A DNA stretch of 59,374 nucleotides from the NCBI GenBank assembly GCA_900316355.1, contig ONCQ01000016.1:1-59374 (forward strand), written 5' to 3'. Shown here piece after piece: positions 24,301 to 31,817 of this stretch. This DNA is from an uncultured Prevotellaceae bacterium (lineage in GTDB: Bacteria > Bacteroidota > Bacteroidia > Bacteroidales > Bacteroidaceae). The notes below the pieces were generated by a model, which saw only the letters and a list, made by a program, of their open reading frames with translations, did not search any database and was not told where the DNA came from. Made by a program: the position numbers and the translations under genes. Every line of letters starts with the position of its first letter. Position 1 is the stretch's first letter.

Positions 24301-24839
24301 ACTACAATCTCTGGGATGCCCATTCACCCTTCCAGATAGACGGTAACTTCGGCTTTACGTCGGGTGTGGCCGAGATGCTCCTGCAGAGCTACGACGGCAA
24401 CATTCATCTGCTTCCAGCTCTGCCCACCGCATGGAAGAGCGGAAGCATCAAGGGTCTCAAGGCTATCGGCGATTTCACCGTGGATCAGGAGTGGGCCGCC
24501 AGCAAGTTTGTCAGCGCACGCATCATCAATCATCAGGGCCAGCCCCTCACGCTCACGGCAGGACTGCTGCCGTCGGGTATGATGGTGGCCGCCACGGTGA
24601 ATGGCATTGAGGTGCAGGTGACCATCAACGAGGATGGCAGCTTCACCATTCCCACCTCCGCCCCGGGCGACGTCATCGAGCTGACACCTGTGAAGATTCC
24701 TGATGCCATCGGCGAAATAACCACCGGCACAGCCGCTAAGGCAAACCCTACCATCTATGACCTCAGCGGCCGTCGCGTTGCTGAGGCTAAGAGGCCGGGA
24801 ATCTATGTGAAGGCCGGACAAAAAATGGCCGTCCGTTAA
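21309..24839 (+). CDS. Glycoside hydrolase family 95 protein (1176 aa)
   Basis: The GH95 catalytic barrel (about residues 360-1070) shows PIGNGQVGATLLGG, NLQGIWN, the DVNVQMNYWPAE motif (two Asn, near 696-707), DEYSPEHG with the likely catalytic Glu (near 820) and SPFQIDGNFG with the Asp (near 1005). Family members remove alpha-L-fucose or L-galactose from glycans. The protein begins with a signal peptide (MKQTFRIVLCLLLSVVSMAG) and two repeated beta-trefoil-like modules (about 25-200 and 215-345), and ends in a YDLSGRRVAEAKRPGIYV tail of the sorting type, so it should be surface-exposed or secreted. The long N-terminal extension is unusual for GH95. Confidence 0.85.
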   Translation: MKQTFRIVLCLLLSVVSMAGVFAADKVNGLWISPAPGNDFDASTVWYRISNYKSGGTYCYLSTASGYVESPYVLKLSNQTKDATDAGLWCITADDDGGYRFYNKGLGTGYVLSTANASKGAMVAEGTATATNFTFAQGSNAAGVSGWFIKDGTSGNNYWNQQGGYLAHWNSSGAMGDNNSTFTFELVGDAPEDPEEPELSVFSESADNAVFHVIKFKAGSVYISEGTKVGDLLITKSGIDALWALIGNAESFKLMSKQGHYVGVKTTTNDFCYTVSSASAATNFTLISNADGSFEIARKGQTGTTFNPWGGMSADRNIGFWSAGDNNNKLMLINEADLPVLDYNTVTGGQRPADISPLSLWYDFPATLSGVGNPWMEYGLPIGNGQVGATLLGGVLQDEMVLNEKTLYNGSPTDWGEHGKYACLGKILVDDLSEMASVKDDSKPISDYVRYLDIEQGVAGVRFSNAAGTHFTRQYLASAPHKVLAAHYKAEGDEKLHLRFSYAPDEFINASSVTYKDNSATFGGKLKTVYYSTEMRVVATGGTVTATAKGLEVEGASEVTLYMTAATTFNVTTPSLTKGTRAQVAEANAAILDAAVADGWEKVYADHVAQFSELMGRVSLQLGDAASTLMTNKLVDYYATSTNRTKADGLFLEQLYFQYGRYLEISCNNVLINAPANLQGIWNNDSNTSFWHCDIHTDVNVQMNYWPAEVTNLSTMHLPFLNNIISLAGDNYNFHTVAQRYKRGARGWMVPTETNIFGGTSQWMAFQIKTLAAWNSSHLWQHYRYTLDRTFLRRALPAMLKAAQFLKDISTRATDGTYFVADEYSPEHGPSGHSTAFAQQNTAEVVRSVIEAAEILGDDSPISSANLTEMRNFWNVLDKGLHTETYNGKTCLKEWADLALNSQGDAAGHRHLSHLMALYPYSQVSAYATDTEGKKLYQAAVNSLLVRNATDVTGWSGGWKVNLFARALKGNDARSVFALMLKHSKSYVIAMSGQGGCYYNLWDAHSPFQIDGNFGFTSGVAEMLLQSYDGNIHLLPALPTAWKSGSIKGLKAIGDFTVDQEWAASKFVSARIINHQGQPLTLTAGLLPSGMMVAATVNGIEVQVTINEDGSFTIPTSAPGDVIELTPVKIPDAIGEITTGTAAKANPTIYDLSGRRVAEAKRPGIYVKAGQKMAVR

Positions 24840-24845
24840 CTTTTT

Positions 24846-24880
24846 AGCGCTTTTCCTTGGCCAGTTCGCGGAAAAGCACT
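24846..24880 (+). terminator. Hairpin at the GH95 3' end overlapping the next promoter
   Basis: AGCGCTTTTCC and GGAAAAGCACT pair with one mismatch across a 13-base loop just after the GH95 stop. The same bases supply the -33 region (TTG at 24857-24859) of the next promoter, a compact overlap of terminator and promoter. Confidence 0.5.
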
Positions 24881-24887
24881 ACCTTTG
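24880..24887 (+). promoter_or_regulatory. -7 box for tRNA-Leu(TAG)/tRNA-Val
   Basis: TACCTTTG with TTG at 24857-24859 (20-bp spacer) lies 19 bp before the tRNA. Confidence 0.75.
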
Positions 24888-24906
24888 CGCCGTCTTAACC
24901 AAGAAT

Positions 24907-24988
24907 GCGCTTGTGGTGGAATTGGTAGACACGCCAGACTTAGGATCTGGTGCCGCGAGGCGTGTAGGTTCGAGTCCTATCAGGCGTA
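24907..24988 (+). tRNA. tRNA-Leu (anticodon TAG)
   Basis: This 82-base class II tRNA has acceptor GCGCTTG pairing CAGGCGT (with G-T wobbles), anticodon stem CCAGA/TCTGG with loop CTTAGGA (anticodon TAG), a short variable arm and T arm GTAGG-TTCGAGT-CCTAT. CCA is not encoded. It is followed after 42 bases by tRNA-Val and probably co-transcribed with it. Confidence 0.95.
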
Positions 24989-25030
24989 CAATGCGCAACG
25001 GTGCATTTCTTGGAACATCTTTGACAGATT

Positions 25031-25104
25031 GTCGGCATAGCTCAGCTGGTTAGAGTATCACCTTGACATGGTGGGGGTCCTTGGTTCGAGTCCAAGTGTC
25101 GACA
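25031..25104 (+). tRNA. tRNA-Val (anticodon GAC)
   Basis: This 74-base class I tRNA has acceptor GTCGGCA/TGTCGAC, D arm GCTCAGCTGGTTAGAGT and anticodon stem TCACC/GGTGG with loop TTGACAT, giving GAC. The T arm is CTTGG-TTCGAGT-CCAAG. CCA is not encoded. Confidence 0.95.
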
Positions 25105-25198
25105 CAAGCATGTGAGGCTTGTACCATAGCGGTGCAGGCCTCTCTAACTTAAAAACACAGACATATTTTATTCAGTCATCATTTAGCTATTAGTCCGT

Positions 25199-25780
25199 AT
25201 GTCGAAAGGTAACACTTTAGTGGGTTCCAAGATCAAAGGGATTCGGGAATCCAAGAACATTGCCCTCGAAGAGATGGCAGAGCGCAGTGGCCTGTCCATT
25301 GAACAGATTGTTTCCATCGAGAATGACCAGTTCCTGCCCTCGCTGGGTCCGCTGATCAAGATTGCCCGTGCACTGGGCGTGCGCCTGGGCACCTTCCTCG
25401 ACGACAACGATGCGCTGGGTCCCGTGGTGTGCCGCGCAGCCGAGCGTGAGGACAACAGCATCAGCTTCTCCAACGATGCCACCGAGGCGCGCAAGAACAT
25501 GGAGTACCACTCGCTGGCCAAGCAGAAGGCGGGTCGCCACATGGAGCCTTTCATCATCGACATCCACCCCTCTGAGGAGAAGGAGTTCAAACTCTCGGCA
25601 CATGAAGGCGAGGAGTTTATTTATGTGATGGAGGGTGAAGTGGAGATTGCCTATGGCAAGGAAATCTACACCCTGCGTGCTGGCGACAGTATTTTCTATG
25701 ACTCCATCGTGAAACACCATGTGCATGGTGTCGCTGGTCATGCAGCCAAGATACTTGCTGTCGTTTACATCCCCTTCTAA
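25199..25780 (+). CDS. XRE-family regulator with cupin domain (193 aa)
   Basis: An XRE helix-turn-helix (about residues 8-62, [20 protein letters not shown]) is fused to a C-terminal cupin (about 115-190, [19 protein letters not shown] and [11 protein letters not shown]). Such regulators sense a small ligand in the cupin. The gene ends 10 bp before an acyl-CoA ligase gene; this pairing is common in Bacteroides and suggests that the regulator controls, or is co-regulated with, fatty-acid activation. Confidence 0.85.
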   Translation: MSKGNTLVGSKIKGIRESKNIALEEMAERSGLSIEQIVSIENDQFLPSLGPLIKIARALGVRLGTFLDDNDALGPVVCRAAEREDNSISFSNDATEARKNMEYHSLAKQKAGRHMEPFIIDIHPSEEKEFKLSAHEGEEFIYVMEGEVEIAYGKEIYTLRAGDSIFYDSIVKHHVHGVAGHAAKILAVVYIPF

Positions 25781-25790
25781 GACGAAGACA

Positions 25791-27524
25791 ATGGAAAACA
25801 AGAATGTGAAATACGATATGGCAGGCAGGCCGCTGCCTGACAGATCATATCCTGCAGAGACGGGTGGCGAAGGTTATACGCTCTACGAGCGCACGCTCGG
25901 GCAGTGGCTGGAGCACTGGGCTGAGACCACGCCCGACAAGGAATACATCGTCTATTCCGACCGCGACCTGCGCTTCACCTGGAAGCAGTTCAACGAGCGT
26001 GTCGATAATCTGGCCAAGGGCCTCCTCGCCATCGGCGTGAAGAAGGGGTCGAACGTTGGCATCTGGGCCACCAACGTGCCCGACTGGCTCACGTTCCTCT
26101 ATGCCACCGCCAAGATCGGTGCCGTGCTCGTCACCGTGAACACCAACTACAAGCAGAACGAGCTGGAGTACCTGTGCAAGGACTCCGACATGCACACGCT
26201 CTGCATCACCGACGGCACCTGGGACTGCAACTACGTGGATATGACCTACACGATGCTGCCGGAGCTGAAGACCTGCGAACGCGGACATCTCAACAGCGAG
26301 CGCTTCCCCTACCTCAAGAACGTAGTATATATAGGTATGGAGAAATATCGCGGTATGTTCAACACCGCCGAGCTGCTGCTCCTGGGACAGAACATCGAGG
26401 ACGAGCAACTCGACGAGGTCAAGAAGAGTGTCAGCTGCCACGACGTCTGCAACATGCAGTACACCAGCGGCACCACGGGCTTCCCCAAGGGCGTCATGCT
26501 CACCCACTACAACATCTCCAACGACGGCTACTTCACCGGCGAGAACATGGGCTTTACGGCCGACGACAAGCTCTGCGTCTGTGTGCCCCTCTTCCATTGC
26601 TTCGGCGTGGTACTCGCCACCATGAACTGCCTCACGCACGGCTGCACGGAGGTGATGGTCGAGAAGTTCGACCCGCTCCTCGTGCTCGCTTCCATCCATA
26701 AGGAGCGCTGCACCGCCGTCTATGGCGTGCCCACGATGTTCATCGCCGAGCTCAACCACCCGATGTTCTCGATGTTCGACCTCACCTGCCTCCGCACTGG
26801 CATCATGGCCGGCAGCCTCTGCCCCGTGGAGCTGATGAAGCAGGTCAGCGAGAAGATGTATATGACCATCACCTCGGTCTATGGACTCACCGAGTCATCG
26901 CCCGGCATGACACAGACCTGCCTCAACGACACCTTCGAGCAGCGCTGCACTACCGTGGGCCGCGACTTCCCCTTCGTGGAAGTGAAGGTCCTCGATCCAG
27001 AGACGGGCGAGGAATGCCCCGTCGGTGTGCAGGGCGAGATGTGCTGCCGAGGCTTCAACGTCATGAAAGGCTACTACAAGAACCCCACCGCCACCGCCGA
27101 GGTCATCGACAAGAACGGTTTCCTCCACTCTGGCGACCTGGGTATCAAGGACGAACAGGGCTTCTACAAGATCACCGGCCGCATCAAGGATATGATCATC
27201 CGCGGCGGCGAGAACATCTACCCCCGTGAAATCGAGGAGTTCCTCTACCACATGCCCGGCGTCAAGGACGTGCAGGTGGCTGCCGTGCCCTCCAAGAAAT
27301 ACGGCGAGGAAGTCGGCGCCTTCATCATCCTCTACGAAGATGCCAAGGTGACGGCCGAGGATGTGCGCGAGTTCTGCCGCGGCAAGATTGCGCGATACAA
27401 GATTCCCAAGTACGTCTTTTTCGTTGATGGCTTCCCACTTACAGGTTCTGGCAAGATACAGAAGTTCAAGCTCAAGGAACTCAGCCTCAAGCTATGCGAG
27501 GAGCAGGGCATCGAGGTCATCTGA
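25791..27524 (+). CDS. AMP-binding acyl-CoA ligase (577 aa)
   Basis: All adenylation motifs are present: the P-loop [13 protein letters not shown] (near residue 223), [11 protein letters not shown], the hinge [19 protein letters not shown] and [20 protein letters not shown], and a C-terminal catalytic lysine context [12 protein letters not shown]. This is a medium- or long-chain acyl-CoA synthetase acting in the cytoplasm to activate carboxylic acids with ATP and CoA. I chose the start [12 protein letters not shown] at 25791, 10 bp after the XRE-cupin stop. A hairpin follows the gene. Confidence 0.9.
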   Translation: MENKNVKYDMAGRPLPDRSYPAETGGEGYTLYERTLGQWLEHWAETTPDKEYIVYSDRDLRFTWKQFNERVDNLAKGLLAIGVKKGSNVGIWATNVPDWLTFLYATAKIGAVLVTVNTNYKQNELEYLCKDSDMHTLCITDGTWDCNYVDMTYTMLPELKTCERGHLNSERFPYLKNVVYIGMEKYRGMFNTAELLLLGQNIEDEQLDEVKKSVSCHDVCNMQYTSGTTGFPKGVMLTHYNISNDGYFTGENMGFTADDKLCVCVPLFHCFGVVLATMNCLTHGCTEVMVEKFDPLLVLASIHKERCTAVYGVPTMFIAELNHPMFSMFDLTCLRTGIMAGSLCPVELMKQVSEKMYMTITSVYGLTESSPGMTQTCLNDTFEQRCTTVGRDFPFVEVKVLDPETGEECPVGVQGEMCCRGFNVMKGYYKNPTATAEVIDKNGFLHSGDLGIKDEQGFYKITGRIKDMIIRGGENIYPREIEEFLYHMPGVKDVQVAAVPSKKYGEEVGAFIILYEDAKVTAEDVREFCRGKIARYKIPKYVFFVDGFPLTGSGKIQKFKLKELSLKLCEEQGIEVI

Positions 27525-27557
27525 AACAGCCTACAGAAGATTACCGATAATTACCGG

Positions 27558-27593
27558 CATAGCCATGTTCCACACGTGTGGGACATGGCTATG
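27558..27593. terminator. Bidirectional hairpin between ligase and cstA
   Basis: CATAGCCATG and CATGGCTATG pair around an inner CACAC/GTGTG stem, centred between two convergent stop codons. Confidence 0.8.
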
Positions 27594-29090
27594 TTATTTC
27601 TTGTTCCTCTGTGAGAGTGCGAAGCAAACGATGCAGACCACGGTGAAGCAGGCGGAAAGGATGAGGCCGAGCGTCTGGTCAAGTCCGAGGATGGTGGGGG
27701 AGACGAGGAAAAAGTCGGAGACAACCATCGTCATGAAGATGGCGGGCAGCAATGTCAGCCAATAGAATTTATGTTCACGCGCAAGATAAACCGTACACAC
27801 CCATAGCGTTACGGCAGCCATGAGTTGTGTGCCCCATGCGACGTACTGCCACACGGTGCTGAAGCCTGAGGGGTTGCCGATCTGCCATGCTAACAAGGCG
27901 ATGCCCACGGCGAAAATGGGGAGACTCAGCAACAGGCGCGAGCGTGCTGTGGTCTGCTGCAGACCAAGAGCTTCGGTGAGAATGAGGCGCGCAGAGCGGA
28001 AACTGCTGCCACCCGTGGTGATGGGAGCGGCCACGACACCCAAAAGGGCAAGGATGCTGCCCGCGAGCCCCAACCAGCTGGAGCAGATGGTAGTAACGAC
28101 GGTGGGGGCATCGAAGAATTGGATGAGCGTACGGCCATCGGCATGGCGAAGGAGCCCGTCGGCACCGGTCTGGAACTGTGCCACGACTTCGGGCGAACAT
28201 ACATCGCGCCAACCATCGGAAAAGAAGAAATAGCTGGAGACAGAAGCCCACACAAGGGCTACGAGGCCCTCGGTGACCATGGCACCGTAGAAGATGGGGC
28301 GGCCCTGACGTTCGCTTTTCATACAGCGAGCCATCATCGGTGACTGTGTGGCATGGAACCCGCTGACAGCGCCGCAAGCAATGGTCACAAAGAGGGCCGG
28401 GAAGAGGGGCTGCTGCAAGCCCAGACGCTTGTTACCCCAGCCGGAAAGACCATCCCAGACCTCCGGCAGCACGGGATGCTTGATAAACAGCACAATACCG
28501 ATGGCCACGACCATGAAGAGCATAGAGAGCGCAAAGGCAGGATAGATCTTACCGATAATCTTGTCAATGGGCATCATGGTCGTCGCGACGTAGTAGATGA
28601 AGATGATGACCACCCACATCATCTTGTCGCCCCAGATGCCGCTGAGGATGATGGCGGGGCAATACACGAAGAAGGCACCCACGAGCACCATCATCATCAT
28701 GGTAAATAGTATCATGCCCTTGCGCGCCATAGCACCCAAGTAGAGGCCTGTGAGCTCCGCCTGACCGCAGCCGTCGTGGCGCAAGGAGAGCATACCGCTG
28801 ATGTAGTCATGGACAGCACCGCCGAAGATGCAGCCAAACACAATCCACAGGTAGGCTGCAGGACCGAACCACATGCCCATGATGGCACCGAAGATGGGAC
28901 CGGTGCCGGCAATGTTCAGGAACTGAATCATGAAGATGCGCCATGAGGGCAGCACGATATAGTCAACGCCGTCGGCTTTACGGAGGGCGGGGGTGAGACG
29001 GTCGTCGGGACCGAAGATGCGTTCTGCTACACGGCCATAGATGAGATAGCCTACGAAGAGGGCAACGACGCTTAAAGCGAATGTAATCAT
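27594..29090 (-). CDS. cstA: Carbon starvation protein CstA family transporter (498 aa)
   Basis: The CstA signature is evident: SWRIFMIQFLNIAGTGPIFG and GAVHDYISGMLSLRHDG, with multiple hydrophobic spans. The family imports pyruvate or peptides under carbon limitation in other bacteria; substrate here is unproven. The length suits short Bacteroidales CstA proteins (about 500 residues against about 700 in E. coli). I chose the start MITFALSVVALFVGYLIYG at 29090, since further upstream Met codons give a polar extension. A TACCTTTG box on the minus strand (29123-29130) precedes it. Confidence 0.9.
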   Translation of the reverse strand: MITFALSVVALFVGYLIYGRVAERIFGPDDRLTPALRKADGVDYIVLPSWRIFMIQFLNIAGTGPIFGAIMGMWFGPAAYLWIVFGCIFGGAVHDYISGMLSLRHDGCGQAELTGLYLGAMARKGMILFTMMMMVLVGAFFVYCPAIILSGIWGDKMMWVVIIFIYYVATTMMPIDKIIGKIYPAFALSMLFMVVAIGIVLFIKHPVLPEVWDGLSGWGNKRLGLQQPLFPALFVTIACGAVSGFHATQSPMMARCMKSERQGRPIFYGAMVTEGLVALVWASVSSYFFFSDGWRDVCSPEVVAQFQTGADGLLRHADGRTLIQFFDAPTVVTTICSSWLGLAGSILALLGVVAAPITTGGSSFRSARLILTEALGLQQTTARSRLLLSLPIFAVGIALLAWQIGNPSGFSTVWQYVAWGTQLMAAVTLWVCTVYLAREHKFYWLTLLPAIFMTMVVSDFFLVSPTILGLDQTLGLILSACFTVVCIVCFALSQRNKK

Positions 29091-29122
29091 GATGATGTTG
29101 ATGAAGACGTTTTTTTGCGCGG

Positions 29123-29130
29123 CAAAGGTA
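29123..29130 (-). promoter_or_regulatory. -7 box for cstA
   Basis: The minus strand reads TACCTTTG 33 bp before the chosen start. Confidence 0.65.
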
Positions 29131-29214
29131 AGGCAAATATTTTGTATGCCATCATAATTATGGCAATAAAGACAAAAAGTTTGCGAATCTTTTTGACGAC
29201 CTGCCAATCTTCAC

Positions 29215-29222
29215 TACTTTTG
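29215..29222 (+). promoter_or_regulatory. -7 box for the large secreted protein
   Basis: TACTTTTG with TTTTG at 29191-29195 (19-bp spacer) lies 75 bp before the start, a good match to the Bacteroidetes promoter form. Confidence 0.75.
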
Positions 29223-29296
29223 CAGCGACAAAGAACACTGAAACTGAATAATCATAAAGGATTATCAAAATAATTGACGTTAAAATTGAATTGCGT

Positions 29297-31657
29297 ATGA
29301 AAAGATTTACTCTATTTGCACTGTTCGTCGCGCTGCTCAGCGTGACAGCGTTTGCCCAACGGCGGATGCAGACGCTGACGTTGCACCCACACTCACGCAC
29401 AGCAAAGGCGCTGTCCTCTGCGCCCTCAACACCCTTCAACCACGTGCGCCGTGCACCAGAGCTGACGCCTGTTACACCTCCTGAGGACTTAGAGATGGTG
29501 GAGTATGCTTATATCGGCAGTGATGATGAGGATACCCCGCTCTATGGATATATGCAGGTGGGCATCAGCGGCTCAGATGTGTATATCCAGGGCCTCTGTC
29601 CATTCTTGCCTGCCGCCTGGGTGAAGGGTACACTGGCTGATGGTAAAGTGACCATTCCTGCCGGCGCATACTGCGGTCCGTTCACGTATGATGCGACCGT
29701 GTATGATTTGTTCCTGAACTATGGTGAGGAGGATGTCGTATTCCAGTTTGTGGGAGACACAAATATTGAGCTCGTCAATGAGGTGCTCCTGATCAACGAT
29801 GAGATGACTCACGGCTATGGGCAGTATTATTATGCCTATAGCGCTTTGTCATTGATGCAGGTGCCGGATGAGGCGGGGACTCCTCAGGCTCCGAAGATAT
29901 TGGAGCTTGCGGAGCATAGTGAATATGGCTGGTATGTCGATTTCAACATCCCAATCTTTGACACCGAGAATCGACCCATTTCATCAGAGAAACTATACTA
30001 TGTCGTCTATGTCATGAAGGGGGATGAGGTGCGTGCGCTGGAGTTCACCCCAGAGACACATACGATGTTGGTGGAACCCATGACCTATCTCCCTTATGGT
30101 TTCACTGAGGACTATGACTTCTATGTGGATTGTATCTATTTCAATGGCTTGTGGTCTGATGACTGGGATGCTGTCGGCATCCAGAGCATATACAGGGGTG
30201 ACAATGGTGATGTCACGTCTGAAATCAATTGGTTCTCAACAGAGTTTCCAGGTTTCAATTTCAACAAGATGAAGGTGGAAACCAGTAGCAGTACAAGTAA
30301 GGCTGGTGATATCACGAAGAACCTGACACTGGAATCATCCAAGGGTAAGCTGACAATAACGCCCAGCGGGGTGGATACTGCCAACCGTTTTTGGGGCACA
30401 GCCAATGGACCCCAGCTGCGTGTATATGGCGGAACATTGACCTTCACGGCACCGGCTGGCTGGTTCATCACCGGACTGGAATTTGATTACAACAACGGCA
30501 AGTGGAACGCAGGTAATGATTTCGACAGCGGCAATTTTGATCAGGATACCCAGAGTAAGATGATTACTTGGGAAGGTGGTGCACAAACCGTCTTGTTGAC
30601 CATCGCAGGAAATTCACAGTTCAACAGCATCAAGGTGTACTTGGGTGAGCCTGTAGAACTGGAGGCACCCGCAGACCTGCAGACAGAGGCTTGGAGCTGG
30701 TGGGGTCAGGAGGTAGCCTACGGCGAAACCGGTGCTACACCCCAGCCTTTTATGGGCAATGTAAAGGTTGGCTTCTACAGCGATAACACCGAGGTGTATA
30801 TCCAAGGCCTCAATCCTTTCGTTCCTACTGCATGGGTGAAGGGCACCGTGGCTGATGGCAAGGTGACCATTCCTGCTGCCTCTTTCTGCGGCATCTACGA
30901 GTACATCGATTGGGAGGCTTATGAAGTCTATACGAATTATCTCTACATCACAGCAGCTGCCAATGGCGACAATGGCCTTGTCAGTGAAGACCTTGTATTC
31001 AACTACAATGTCGAGGCGAAGACGCTGACAACAGACCAGTACATCTTTGTTGTCGAAGATCCCGAAGATATAGATAACTCATGCTGGCTGTGTGTGACCG
31101 AAAACAAGCTGGCATTTATCCCCGATGAGGCTGTGATGCCGGCTGCGCCTGCGGTTGTGAAGTGCATGATTGACAGCAGCGTTTCTTTTGTCAGCCTCGA
31201 TGTCCCTATGACCGATGTGGACGGAAATCCGCTACTCACGGAGAAACTATATTATGTCATCTGGATCAAGAAGGCAGATGGTGTTCCTCATGAGCTGATG
31301 CTTACCACAGAGTCCTATGAGGAGATTGACAATGACATGACAGAGATTCCCTATGACTTTGATGACGACTATGACATTTATGCCGGTGGTGATATGGTCT
31401 ATCTGAACCAGAATGAGGAAGAACTGGCGTCGTGGAAATACATCGGCGTGCAGTCCATCTACTATGGCGGTGCAGATAAGAACGCTACAGAGATTGCCTG
31501 GTATGAAATCATACGTGATGGCATCAGCAGCGTACAGACGGGCACCAAGAGAGGAACCCCTGTTATCTTCAACCTCAGCGGACAGCGCGTTCAGACGCCG
31601 CAGCGTGGCCTTTACATCATCGATGGCCGCAAGGTAATCGTAGGCAACCGTCGTTGA
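29297..31657 (+). CDS. Secreted protein with duplicated beta domain and sorting-type tail (786 aa)
   Basis: A signal peptide (MKRFTLFALFVALLSVTAFA) is followed by two related segments: one contains DVYIQGLCPFLPAAWVKGTL and PAGAYCGPF, the other EVYIQGLNPFVPTAWVKGTV and PAASFCGIY, about 405 residues apart. Each copy continues into a LYYVVYV or LYYVIWI strand. Between them is a Ser-rich domain (about 320-455) that could bind carbohydrate. The C-terminus (FNLSGQRVQTPQRGLYIIDG) is the same type of tail as in two other proteins of the window. No catalytic motif is recognised. Confidence 0.7.
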   Translation: MKRFTLFALFVALLSVTAFAQRRMQTLTLHPHSRTAKALSSAPSTPFNHVRRAPELTPVTPPEDLEMVEYAYIGSDDEDTPLYGYMQVGISGSDVYIQGLCPFLPAAWVKGTLADGKVTIPAGAYCGPFTYDATVYDLFLNYGEEDVVFQFVGDTNIELVNEVLLINDEMTHGYGQYYYAYSALSLMQVPDEAGTPQAPKILELAEHSEYGWYVDFNIPIFDTENRPISSEKLYYVVYVMKGDEVRALEFTPETHTMLVEPMTYLPYGFTEDYDFYVDCIYFNGLWSDDWDAVGIQSIYRGDNGDVTSEINWFSTEFPGFNFNKMKVETSSSTSKAGDITKNLTLESSKGKLTITPSGVDTANRFWGTANGPQLRVYGGTLTFTAPAGWFITGLEFDYNNGKWNAGNDFDSGNFDQDTQSKMITWEGGAQTVLLTIAGNSQFNSIKVYLGEPVELEAPADLQTEAWSWWGQEVAYGETGATPQPFMGNVKVGFYSDNTEVYIQGLNPFVPTAWVKGTVADGKVTIPAASFCGIYEYIDWEAYEVYTNYLYITAAANGDNGLVSEDLVFNYNVEAKTLTTDQYIFVVEDPEDIDNSCWLCVTENKLAFIPDEAVMPAAPAVVKCMIDSSVSFVSLDVPMTDVDGNPLLTEKLYYVIWIKKADGVPHELMLTTESYEEIDNDMTEIPYDFDDDYDIYAGGDMVYLNQNEEELASWKYIGVQSIYYGGADKNATEIAWYEIIRDGISSVQTGTKRGTPVIFNLSGQRVQTPQRGLYIIDGRKVIVGNRR

Positions 31658-31668
31658 ACAATCTTACA

Positions 31669-31743
31669 AGAGCATCCTTCTCACGGAAGGCCTTGCTCTG
31701 AACATCAAAAGACCGTGGTCTTCCTGTCAGAGGACCACGGTCT
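31669..31743. terminator. Two hairpins between convergent genes
   Basis: AGACCGTGGTC and GACCACGGTCT (31710-31743) form a perfect 11-bp stem. A weaker AGAGCA...TTGCTCT hairpin lies just upstream (31669-31700). Together they can terminate from either side. Confidence 0.75.
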
Positions 31744-31817
31744 AATTGCTTTTGCCACTCATGGCAAAACGTGATACACTTAGCTGTATCAAGCGATGCA
31801 GCAGCGTGTGCGAGTGA

